From positions 1 to 8,526 of the forward strand of contig DMYC01000183.1 in assembly GCA_003482695.1 (NCBI GenBank): 8,526 bases of DNA, written 5' to 3'. Every line of letters begins with the position of its first letter. The stretch's first letter is position 1. Made by a program: the position numbers and the translations under genes. This DNA comes from Clostridiales bacterium UBA8960. Lineage in GTDB: Bacteria; Bacillota; Clostridia; Peptostreptococcales; Acidaminobacteraceae. The notes beneath the pieces are model-generated. The model saw only the letters and a list, made by a program, of their open reading frames with translations. It did not search any database and was not told the origin of the DNA. Positions 1-6,847 of this stretch are shown here, one piece after another.

Positions 1-2
1 TG

Positions 3-1781
3 AAATATGATGTGGACGATAAAAAGATTCTTGGCGAAATTGCTCTGGACGTGTTCAAAGCGCCTTCTGGTGTGTTTGTGACGGAGGATATGGAAGTATA
101 TGTTGCCGACCCCGGCGCAGACTCCGTTTTCCGCATATCTCCAAAGGGAGAGCTGCTTGAAACTTTCCTAAAACCGACGGAAATCGCATTCGGAAATACG
201 CCTTTTAAGCCTGCCAAAATCGCGGTGGATTCAAAGAAGAACATGTACATCATCGGAGAGGGTGTGCTTAATGGAATCATACAGCTTTCAAATGGTGGCA
301 AGTTTTTAGGATATTTCGCCACAAATAAGGTGAAACTTAATTTTGTTCAGGAAATGCAAGACTTGTTCTTCACGGATGCACAAAAGAAAAATGTACAGTC
401 AAGACTGCCAATCACCATAACAAACGTTATGGTGGACTCGGAGAATATTGTCTATTCCACAACCATAGGCTCTAATGCAGACAACCGTGTTGCAAAACAC
501 AATACTGCAGGGCGAAATGTCTTTGATGCATCATTATTTGCCCCGACCGACCTTAGCGATGTCTATGTGGACAGTCGTGGCATCATTTACACTTCGAGTT
601 TGAATGGAACGATATGGGTTTACAGCAATGATGGCTATTTCATCCATGCATTTGGCGGAAAGAACCCTAACGAGGCGATTGCCGGATTGTTTTCAAGCCT
701 AGATGCCATCGCAGTTGATGCAAACGGAAAAATTTGGGCTGCAGATGCGACCACTTCTTATATTCAAGGCTTTGAACCAACGGCGTACTCGATTCTGATC
801 TATGATGCGATAGACGCTTTTAATGGAGGTGAGTATGCGACCTCCGAAGAGAAGTGGGATGCCGTTCTTAAGAAAAATCAAATGCTTAGAATCGCTCATG
901 ACTCGCTCGGCAAGATCTACTTATACACTGAGCGATATGAAGCGGCCATGAAGCACCTTAAAATCTCAAACAACAAATCGTTTTACTCTCAAGCCTTTTG
1001 GGAAGTTAGAAATATTGTGATTCAAAGGCATGTCAGCACTTTTATTCTAGCGCTTATCGCAATATGGATTTTCACAAAGCTCATTAAGCGCCTTGATAAA
1101 AAAAGGGGCATACTTGAGCCACTCAAAAGATGGGGCAGTAAGATCAAGGGCATTAAGTGGGTCGATGATTACTTGTTTGTATTTAGCTTCTTCAGGCATC
1201 CCATTGATTCTTTCTATGATTTGAAGAAGGGAAAGAGAGGCTCATATCTGGGAAGTGCTTTAATCGGCATAACGGCGTTTGCCATATTTTTGCACAGTTA
1301 TATCGGAAGAGGTTTTCTATATAGCTACGGTCCGATTGAAGATATCGATTTCAATGTTGTCATCATGAGTTTTTTCGGTCTCATACTGCTTTTCGTCACG
1401 ACGAATTATTTGGTCACTTCAATCAAGGATGGTACTGGCGGGTTCGGGGACATTTTCAAGATGACGCTTTACTCGATTGGACCTTGGATTTTGGGTATGC
1501 TTAGCATTACGATCTTGAGCCATCTTTTTACGTATAACGAGTCTTTTCTGATCGAAATCATCCACCTGATCGCCATTTTATGGACAGGTGTGAATATCAT
1601 TTTAGGTCTTCAGGAAATTCACAACTACTCGACGAGAACAGCAATATCAAGCGTTATCATAAGCGCCGGATTTATGATTTTGATAGCCATAATCGTCATG
1701 ATCGTTCTGCTTATGGGCGAACAGGTTTTTGATTTCTTTGAAGTCATCATTAGAGAGGTGATTAGAAATGCTACGAGGTAA
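3..1781 (+). CDS. NHL-type beta-propeller / TPR-like / YIP1-domain membrane protein (5' end missing)
   Basis: Partial: the frame is open back to base 3 (K-Y-D before the GTG at 12), so the true start and probable signal peptide lie upstream. Counting the GTG at 12 as residue 1, residues 1-255 show repeated NHL/SMP-30-like blades, with patterns such as APSGVFV..VYVADPG..SVFRIS, AKIAVDSKKNMYI, LSDVYVDSRGIIYTS and LDAIAVDANGKIWAAD. Residues 262-320 are helical and TPR-like (AFNGGEYATSEEKW...LYTERYEAAMKHL). A first membrane helix lies near 341-358, followed by basic KLIKRLDKKRG. By the positive-inside rule this puts the propeller outside the cell. About five more hydrophobic helices (roughly 412-430, 447-466, 488-505, 512-532, 546-568) match a YIP1-type membrane domain. 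The gene overlaps the next by 14 bases, so translation is probably coupled. No catalytic role is evident. A scaffold, sensor or accessory subunit for the glycan importer is inference. Domain assignment is fairly secure; function is unknown. Confidence 0.8.
   Translation, partial: KYDVDDKKILGEIALDVFKAPSGVFVTEDMEVYVADPGADSVFRISPKGELLETFLKPTEIAFGNTPFKPAKIAVDSKKNMYIIGEGVLNGIIQLSNGGKFLGYFATNKVKLNFVQEMQDLFFTDAQKKNVQSRLPITITNVMVDSENIVYSTTIGSNADNRVAKHNTAGRNVFDASLFAPTDLSDVYVDSRGIIYTSSLNGTIWVYSNDGYFIHAFGGKNPNEAIAGLFSSLDAIAVDANGKIWAADATTSYIQGFEPTAYSILIYDAIDAFNGGEYATSEEKWDAVLKKNQMLRIAHDSLGKIYLYTERYEAAMKHLKISNNKSFYSQAFWEVRNIVIQRHVSTFILALIAIWIFTKLIKRLDKKRGILEPLKRWGSKIKGIKWVDDYLFVFSFFRHPIDSFYDLKKGKRGSYLGSALIGITAFAIFLHSYIGRGFLYSYGPIEDIDFNVVIMSFFGLILLFVTTNYLVTSIKDGTGGFGDIFKMTLYSIGPWILGMLSITILSHLFTYNESFLIEIIHLIAILWTGVNIILGLQEIHNYSTRTAISSVIISAGFMILIAIIVMIVLLMGEQVFDFFEVIIREVIRNATR
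1753..1758 (+). promoter_or_regulatory. Ribosome binding site of the DUF5696 gene
   Basis: GAGAGG lies 9 bases before ATG 1768, inside the last codons of the propeller/YIP1 gene. It supports start 1768 and the 14-base overlap, which implies that ribosomes finishing the first gene reinitiate on the second. Confidence 0.6.
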
Positions 1782-4116
1782 AAAAGTCATTTTGGTGCTG
1801 CTGGCACTCATTATCGCAGGGGTAACCTTTGGCGCATCGCAAAATCAAATTTCAAATATGGACTCTAGCAATCTTAGTTTGTCGCCGATTGGTGGTGACG
1901 CAGAAGATGCCGTTTTGCTATATGAGACGGAATCGTTTGTGTTTTCTTTCAAAGATGCGCGGGATGTCTTAAGCATTTTTGACAAGCGGAATGGCTACAC
2001 TTGGAAGTCAGGCGTGGATATAGCCGATTCGAGAAAAGTCAAGGAAGGCTTAAGGCAGGGTGAAGCCATTGGCTTTGAACCGATAGAAGAGAGATTGAAT
2101 GCGACTTACACGAGTATCGCAAATGCACTGATCACCATTGAGTATTACGACAAATCACTTGGAATCAAACGATTATCGAGTGCAAGCGATACCGCTTCAT
2201 CAACACTCTATTCCGTGAAGGATTCGGATGGACACTTTGTTTTAGACGTAACCTTTGGTGAAATCGATTTGAGTATGCGGGTTCATATCCACCTTTCAGA
2301 TGAAGGCTATGCTTTGAGAATTCCACAGGATGAGATGACGGGTGAGGGCCGTTCGATATTGGGCGCCATCCTTCTTAACCCATTTCTCGGAGCAAGTGGC
2401 GGTATGCATGCCCTATATGATGAATCAACGAATAGCCATGGAGAGCCTGTGAACAAAGAACCTATCGCGGGATATGTTTTCGTACCGGATGGTCCTGGCG
2501 CACTGATTCCCTTTCAAGATTATGGGGTGTCACTTATGGGCTATTCATCAAAGGTGTATGGACGCAATCACTCAAAAGGGACGTACAATCAAATTGGAAA
2601 GGAAGAACCTTTTGTGCCGCTTAAGACGCCACTTATGCCGCTCTATGGGATCGCACATACGAACCATCAGGCAGCATTTCTGGGGTATGCGACGAAGGGG
2701 GATACAGCCATGGAAGTCGTCGTTACGCCAAAAGGCAATACGACACTTTATACTTGGGCTTATCCAAACTTTGTCTACAATACGCCTTATTACCAAGTTT
2801 TCAACAAACGGGGTGATGGATATTTCACGTTGTTTGATGAACCCTTTCAGTTCGATATCGAATTCAACTATGTTTTTATAGCTGAAGAAAAAAATAAGGA
2901 CATTACGGCAGATTACATCGGCATGGCTAAGCTTTACAGAATGCACCTTGAAAGAGAGGGCATACTAGGCACCAAGTTGCTGCCTCAACATGCACCCATC
3001 AGGCTCGATTTTATCATGAGCGATCAGAAAAAGAGTGTCATCGGCCTTGAAAATGTCGTTGTAACGAAAGCGGAGGACGTCCGTTCCATATTTGATAAGC
3101 TTAAGGCGCTTGGCGTCGATGAAATCAGCAGTGGGCTATATGGATGGCAAGATGGTGGCATAACGGCAGGAAAGCCGTGGCGTGCGAATTGGAGCAATGC
3201 CATTGGATCAAAAAATGATTTCAAATCTTTGGTTGAAGCAGCAAAAGAAAAGGGCATCGATCTCTCATTTGCACAAGATTATTTGAACATCAACTCGGAA
3301 CAGACTAAAGTTCAGCGAAGTCGTATCAAGCATGCGAACAACTGGTATCTGACTGCGCGCCTTAATGATAGCTACCCAATTAGCGAGTTTTATTATGCAA
3401 AACCTGAGCTTAGTGTGGAATGGCTAGGTAGGCAATTAAGTGAACTGGAGGCGTTACCGGTTGAAAGCCATACGGTCGAGGGCATTTCTTCGACGCTTCT
3501 GACCCATCACGATCGCGATTTGACCCATGGTCATGAAAGTTTCACGATCGGGATTTATGAAGAGGCACTAAAAGCGATTCATCAAAATCTCGCGCTAAAT
3601 TTGAGAACGCCAAACAAGTACTTGTGGGCCTACACGGATCGGTTTTTGGAAGCACCTGTCAATGCGACGGGTTATCTCATTCAGAGTGAAACGGTTCCGT
3701 TCCTATCTTTTTTACTTAACGGGTCCATGGAAGTCTTTGCGCCATATGGCAACTTTTCTTTCCAAAGTAAGAGCGACTTACTAAAGTTGGTGGACTATAA
3801 TTTGTCGCCGGCGTTCGCAGTAACACAGGAAGCGGCCTATTTTCTGTCGGATACGAATTCAATGAATTTTTATTCGACCGAGTACAGTGAATATGAAGCA
3901 CTGATTGTAAGCGCATACACCTACGTCAACGATGCGCTTTCGGCGGTCAGGAACGCCAAGTGGACGGGTCGCGTCATGCTCGATCAAGGGGTTTATCTGA
4001 ATACGTATGACAATGGCGAGCGAATCGTCATCAATTACACGAACAAGCCGTTTGAATACCTCTCGCATACTGTTGATCCGGTGTCATATAGAAGTTTGTC
4101 AAAGGAGGGCCAATGA
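1768..4116 (+). CDS. DUF5696-type exported protein, possible glycosidase-like barrel
   Basis: A complete 782-residue protein. The ATG at 1768 is preceded by GAGAGG (1753-1758) at good spacing. Residues 1-23 form a basic start plus hydrophobic stretch ending TFGA, with no lipobox Cys, so it is secreted by signal peptidase I or held by an uncleaved helix. Residues 45-390 look beta-rich and contain GYVFVPDGPGALIPF (235-249), which I recognise as typical of DUF5696 proteins. Residues about 410-690 alternate strands and helices like a TIM barrel: LGVDEISSGLYGWQDGG (448-464), FAQDYLNI (501-508), LLTHHDRDLTHG (577-588), YLWAYTDRFLEAPV (618-631). Several acids sit at strand ends (D451, E452, D462, D504, D582, D623), where glycosidase catalytic residues would lie. 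A beta-like tail (about 730-782) follows. It overlaps the next gene by 4 bases (ATGA). The family has no activity I know of; a polysaccharide-processing or binding role is inferred from fold and neighbours. Confidence 0.8.
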   Translation: MLRGKKVILVLLALIIAGVTFGASQNQISNMDSSNLSLSPIGGDAEDAVLLYETESFVFSFKDARDVLSIFDKRNGYTWKSGVDIADSRKVKEGLRQGEAIGFEPIEERLNATYTSIANALITIEYYDKSLGIKRLSSASDTASSTLYSVKDSDGHFVLDVTFGEIDLSMRVHIHLSDEGYALRIPQDEMTGEGRSILGAILLNPFLGASGGMHALYDESTNSHGEPVNKEPIAGYVFVPDGPGALIPFQDYGVSLMGYSSKVYGRNHSKGTYNQIGKEEPFVPLKTPLMPLYGIAHTNHQAAFLGYATKGDTAMEVVVTPKGNTTLYTWAYPNFVYNTPYYQVFNKRGDGYFTLFDEPFQFDIEFNYVFIAEEKNKDITADYIGMAKLYRMHLEREGILGTKLLPQHAPIRLDFIMSDQKKSVIGLENVVVTKAEDVRSIFDKLKALGVDEISSGLYGWQDGGITAGKPWRANWSNAIGSKNDFKSLVEAAKEKGIDLSFAQDYLNINSEQTKVQRSRIKHANNWYLTARLNDSYPISEFYYAKPELSVEWLGRQLSELEALPVESHTVEGISSTLLTHHDRDLTHGHESFTIGIYEEALKAIHQNLALNLRTPNKYLWAYTDRFLEAPVNATGYLIQSETVPFLSFLLNGSMEVFAPYGNFSFQSKSDLLKLVDYNLSPAFAVTQEAAYFLSDTNSMNFYSTEYSEYEALIVSAYTYVNDALSAVRNAKWTGRVMLDQGVYLNTYDNGERIVINYTNKPFEYLSHTVDPVSYRSLSKEGQ
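4101..4109 (+). promoter_or_regulatory. Ribosome binding site of the first permease
   Basis: AAAGGAGGG, close to a perfect match to the 16S rRNA 3' end, lies just before ATG 4113, inside the end of the DUF5696 gene. With the ATGA overlap it fixes the permease start. Confidence 0.75.
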
Positions 4117-4976
4117 AGAAGCGACATAGCGCACATAAAAAAAGGCATCAACTGATGGGCTATCTCTTTATGTCTCCTTGGATACTGGGCTTTATCCTTT
4201 TCACAGGCATTCCGTTTTTCTATACGATTCATCTCAGCTTCCAGAATGTCACTTTGACCGTGAAAGGATGGGAAACCACCTGGAATCAGTTTGACAACTA
4301 CCTTGCTGCGTTTTTCAGAAATACGGAGTTCATCCCAGGGATCATAAATTTTGTCATCTATATCGCGATTTATGCGCCGGTCATCATTATCATTTCATTT
4401 ATACTGGCGATTTTGCTCAATCAAAAGATCAAGTTTCGAGCGGGTTTTCGATTGATTTATTTTCTACCCGTAATCATCATGTCGGGCTCCGTCATGCAGC
4501 AACTTATGGATACCGGAAGCACGCATATGAGCAGCATCGAAAGTGCGATGATTTTCAAGATCATAGCGAACTACAGCGATTATTTGGCATACGCCATCGC
4601 ATTTCTCTTTGATAATTTTTCGATGGTGCTATGGTTTACAGGCATTCCAATTATCCTTTTCATAAATGGTCTTCAAAAAATCAATGGCAGCCTTTATGAG
4701 GCCGCACAGATAGATGGTGCATCACACTGGCAAATGCTTTGGAAAATCACAGTGCCACTTATCAAACCGATCGTTTTTGTCGCTTCGGTCTTCACCATCG
4801 TTCAACTCGGCATGTATAATCTCAACCCGGTTTACAAGATGATTCAAGATACGATTTTCAACACGCAAGGGGGACTTGGACTGGCGTCGGCATTCGCATG
4901 GATTTATACCGTGGTCGTATTTGCCGCCATTGGGGTTGCGTTTCTACTGTTGCGAGACAAGGAGGAATCCTCATGA
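4113..4976 (+). CDS. Carbohydrate ABC transporter permease (CUT1, MalF/UgpA/LacF-like)
   Basis: An inner-membrane subunit that forms half of the translocation channel of a CUT1-family sugar importer; it works with the permease encoded next. The 287-residue length is usual for the shorter MalF-type permeases. The opening KKRHSAHKKRHQLMGYLFMSPWILGF is the standard basic N-terminus plus first helix. Further helices lie at about 74-103, 112-130, 160-185, 215-235 and 258-280. The EAA loop that docks on the ATPase is clear: EAAQIDGAS at 196-204, with the conserved Gly202 and the following VPLIKP. The start is fixed by AAAGGAGGG (4101-4109) just upstream and by an ATGA overlap with the DUF5696 gene. 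Substrate cannot be read from a permease alone. The GH16 and phosphorylase genes suggest beta-1,3-gluco-oligosaccharides. Confidence 0.93.
   Translation: MKKRHSAHKKRHQLMGYLFMSPWILGFILFTGIPFFYTIHLSFQNVTLTVKGWETTWNQFDNYLAAFFRNTEFIPGIINFVIYIAIYAPVIIIISFILAILLNQKIKFRAGFRLIYFLPVIIMSGSVMQQLMDTGSTHMSSIESAMIFKIIANYSDYLAYAIAFLFDNFSMVLWFTGIPIILFINGLQKINGSLYEAAQIDGASHWQMLWKITVPLIKPIVFVASVFTIVQLGMYNLNPVYKMIQDTIFNTQGGLGLASAFAWIYTVVVFAAIGVAFLLLRDKEESS
4959..4965 (+). promoter_or_regulatory. Ribosome binding site that decides the second permease start
   Basis: AAGGAGG ends 7 bases before ATG 4973. This favours 4973 over the in-frame ATG at 4898, whose extra 25 residues would be an out-of-frame reading of the first permease. 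Confidence 0.8.
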
Positions 4977-5887
4977 AGCTATATCATAAGTTAAGCGGCT
5001 GGGTTTATAAAACATGTGTTTACCTGCTTCTGATCTCCATCAGCTATGTGTTCTTATATCCGCTGATCAGGATGATTTCAATGGCTTTCATGTCAAGTCA
5101 GGATATTATTGATCCGGAAGTGATGTGGATTCCAACGCAGTTGACATTTGCGAACTTTAAAGTGGCCACGTTTGTCATGAATTTGCCTGACGCACTTTGG
5201 AGTACGCTGTGGTTCACGATGATTCTTGCTGGAAGTCAAACACTCGTCACGGCGATGACTGGCTTTGCTTTGGCACGGTTCGATTTCGCATTTAAGAAGG
5301 TGTGGTTCATCTTGATCTTAATTTCGTTTGTCATTCCGATTCCCATCGTCATAATACCGAGAATTATGATGTTCATCACGATTCAAGATCAGCTCGCAGT
5401 ACAGATGATTGGAACGGTTATTCCGCAGCTGATGATGACGACATTTGGACAAGGGGTCAATTCGGCTATTGCCATACTGATTTTCTATAATTTCTTTAGA
5501 ATGATTCCGACGTCCTTAGACGAGGCGGCGCAAATCGACGGCGCATCTCCAATACAGGTGTTTTACCATATCATTCTCAAGATGTCGGTGACGGTCATCA
5601 CGATTGTGTTTCTGTTTTCATTTGTATGGAACTGGAATGAAACTTATGTGACCACAACTTTTGTTCGAAGTGGCATTGATTTGCTTTCTTTGAAGTTGGC
5701 GACATTCGATAGTGCCTTTGCACGTATGGGTTCGACCATTCCAGGGCAGGCAGGTGTTGCCAGAATTAATGAAGCCTATAAAATGGCGGCGACTTTACTA
5801 AGCATGTTACCATTATTGATACTTTATCTATTCTCACAGAAAAAGTTTGTTGAGGGTATTGAAAATGCAGGGGTTACAGGTGAGTAG
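4973..5887 (+). CDS. Carbohydrate ABC transporter permease (CUT1, MalG/UgpE/LacG-like)
   Basis: The second channel-forming permease of the importer, 304 residues. The frame stays open upstream to an ATG at 4898, but that extension (MDLYRGRICRHWG...) lies inside the first permease and is not family-like. ATG 4973 gives the normal MalG-type start, overlaps the previous stop as ATGA, and has AAGGAGG at 4959-4965. Membrane helices lie at about 14-36, 75-98, 111-135, 141-158, 205-225 and 270-290. The EAA loop reads DEAAQIDGAS at 183-192 with conserved Gly190. The C-terminal FSQKKFVEGIENAGVTGE is the usual end of this family (Q-K/R-x-F-V-x-G). No binding-protein or ATPase gene follows, so the binding protein is probably upstream of the window and the ATPase is probably shared from elsewhere. 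Confidence 0.94.
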   Translation: MKLYHKLSGWVYKTCVYLLLISISYVFLYPLIRMISMAFMSSQDIIDPEVMWIPTQLTFANFKVATFVMNLPDALWSTLWFTMILAGSQTLVTAMTGFALARFDFAFKKVWFILILISFVIPIPIVIIPRIMMFITIQDQLAVQMIGTVIPQLMMTTFGQGVNSAIAILIFYNFFRMIPTSLDEAAQIDGASPIQVFYHIILKMSVTVITIVFLFSFVWNWNETYVTTTFVRSGIDLLSLKLATFDSAFARMGSTIPGQAGVARINEAYKMAATLLSMLPLLILYLFSQKKFVEGIENAGVTGE

Positions 5888-5892
5888 ATGAT

Positions 5893-5900
5893 AAGGGGAA
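5893..5900 (+). promoter_or_regulatory. Ribosome binding site that decides the GH16 lipoprotein start
   Basis: AAGGGGAA ends 5 bases before ATG 5906. The in-frame ATG at 5888 has only a weak AGGTG (5878-5882) before it, and using it would add MIRGSR ahead of the lipoprotein signal. Both starts keep the lipobox Cys, so export would not change. Confidence 0.6.
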
Positions 5901-5905
5901 GTCGT

Positions 5906-5974
5906 ATGAAAATAGGGAAAATAATCCGGGTGATGATGGTTGTTGTGATATTAATGATCGTGATGATCGGATGC
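5906..5974 (+). other. Lipoprotein signal peptide of the GH16 enzyme
   Basis: The encoded 23 residues have a basic start (K2, K5, R8), a hydrophobic core rich in Val, Met and Ile, and MIGC at the end. Cys23 followed by Ala-Lys-Lys-Asp-Asp suggests lipid attachment to the outer face of the cell membrane, keeping the glucanase next to the importer. Confidence 0.8.
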
Positions 5975-6847
5975 GCAAAGAAGGACGATGTTTACGAACC
6001 GGAAACCTTAGTGGTCATTACAACCGAAGAATTAACGGAGGAGAAACCAACCGGAAAAGCCGTTGGCTATGACTATGATGAAAATACGCTTGAATATGAG
6101 CTCGTATGGTCAGATGAGTTCGATTATGAAGGCAAACCTGATGAAACCAAATGGTCTTATGATATTGGCGGAACGGGATGGGGCAACAATGAGCTTCAGT
6201 ACTACACTGAAGGCGACAATGCCATCGTCGAAGATGGACACTTGAGAATCATAGCGAAAAACGAGGATTTCAATGCCCTCAAGTATACATCCACACGACT
6301 TGTTTCCAAAGGAAAAGGCGACTGGCTCTATGGAAAATTCGAAGTTCGTGCTAAATTGCCTCGTGGCAAGGGGACATGGCCTGCCATTTGGATGCTGCCT
6401 ACGGAATGGAAGTATGGCGGATGGCCTAGATCAGGAGAAATCGACATAATGGAGCATGTCGGGTTTGCACATGGAGAAGTTCATGGGACAGTGCACACCA
6501 ATGCTTATAATCACATGAAGGGGACTCAAATCGGCAAGAGCATCATTAGAGAGGATGTGTCGGAGGCATTTCATGTTTATGGCGTTGAGTGGCTTCCAGA
6601 CAAAATCAAGTTCACAATCGATGACAAGCTCTATTTCATATTCAAGCCTTCCAACTTTGTAGATGCACCTACTGAGGATGAATGGCCATTTGATCAAGCG
6701 TTTCACCTGATTCTCAATATTGCGATCGGAGGGAACTGGGGCGGTGCGCGTGGCGTTGATGACTCGATTTTTCCTCAGGAAATGGTGATCGACTATGTAC
6801 GGGTTTATCAATCTCAGGCAATATCTGAAATAACGGAGGGTAAATAA
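5906..6847 (+). CDS. GH16 endo-beta-1,3-glucanase (laminarinase-type) lipoprotein
   Basis: Predicted to cut internal beta-1,3-glucosidic bonds in laminarin-like glucans at the cell surface. From ATG 5906 the protein has 313 residues. Residues 1-23 form a lipoprotein signal ending MIGC, with C23 the likely lipidated residue; Met at -3 is slightly unusual. A Thr/Glu-rich linker follows (about 24-63), then one GH16 domain (about 64-302) and no visible carbohydrate-binding module. The domain opens with LVWSDEFDYEG and carries GWGNNELQYYT, YGKFEVRAKLP, GTWPAIWMLP, and the active-site GEIDIMEHVG. E178 is the nucleophile, D180 the helper and E183 the acid/base. The extra Met182 (ExDxxE) is the laminarinase form rather than the ExDxE lichenase form. 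An alternative in-frame ATG at 5888 directly follows the permease stop; I prefer 5906 because AAGGGGAA (5893-5900) sits just before it. Mixed-linkage glucan activity is also possible. Confidence 0.93.
   Translation: MKIGKIIRVMMVVVILMIVMIGCAKKDDVYEPETLVVITTEELTEEKPTGKAVGYDYDENTLEYELVWSDEFDYEGKPDETKWSYDIGGTGWGNNELQYYTEGDNAIVEDGHLRIIAKNEDFNALKYTSTRLVSKGKGDWLYGKFEVRAKLPRGKGTWPAIWMLPTEWKYGGWPRSGEIDIMEHVGFAHGEVHGTVHTNAYNHMKGTQIGKSIIREDVSEAFHVYGVEWLPDKIKFTIDDKLYFIFKPSNFVDAPTEDEWPFDQAFHLILNIAIGGNWGGARGVDDSIFPQEMVIDYVRVYQSQAISEITEGK
6835..6840 (+). promoter_or_regulatory. Ribosome binding site of the phosphorylase gene
   Basis: GGAGGG ends 6 bases before ATG 6847, within the last codons of the GH16 gene. 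It supports the one-base TAATG junction and coupled translation. Confidence 0.75.

Noticed and set aside
12..14. GTG at 12 as the start of the first gene
   Set aside because: The frame stays open to the window edge, there is no ribosome binding site in view, and the protein would begin inside a propeller blade without the signal peptide its topology needs.
2522..2881. Plus-strand 119-residue open frame inside the DUF5696 gene
   Set aside because: It is a shifted reading of a conserved coding region, including the segment just after the VPDGPGALIPF motif, with Arg/Ile-rich composition and no family signature. The plus-strand frames at 5302-5490, 6063-6245, 6911-7108 and 7361-7558 are likewise shadows.
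2572..2946. Minus-strand open frame inside the DUF5696 gene
   Set aside because: It is the reverse complement of a well-supported gene, has no recognisable domain, and no ribosome binding site was noticed. The other minus-strand frames (for example 699-899, 3024-3257, 6431-6862, 7198-7494) were rejected for the same reason.
4815..4820. TATAAT as an internal promoter -10 box
   Set aside because: It encodes Met-Tyr-Asn in the first permease, and the sequence about 17 bases upstream (TCACCA) is not a -35 box. A second TATAAT at 5486-5491 also lacks a -35 box.
4898..4972. N-terminal extension of the second permease from ATG 4898
   Set aside because: It lies within the first permease gene in another frame and encodes a non-family sequence; ATG 4973 has a strong AAGGAGG and the expected MalG-type start.
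5142..5147. TTGACA as a promoter -35 box
   Set aside because: No -10-like hexamer lies 16-18 bases downstream, and it is within the conserved second permease.
6437..6454. GH16 enzyme as a lichenase or carrageenase-type member
   Set aside because: The active site is EIDIME, with the extra residue of laminarinases, and WSDEF, GWGNNELQYYT and WPAIWMLP fit laminarinase-type GH16 best. Lichenase-type enzymes have ExDxE.
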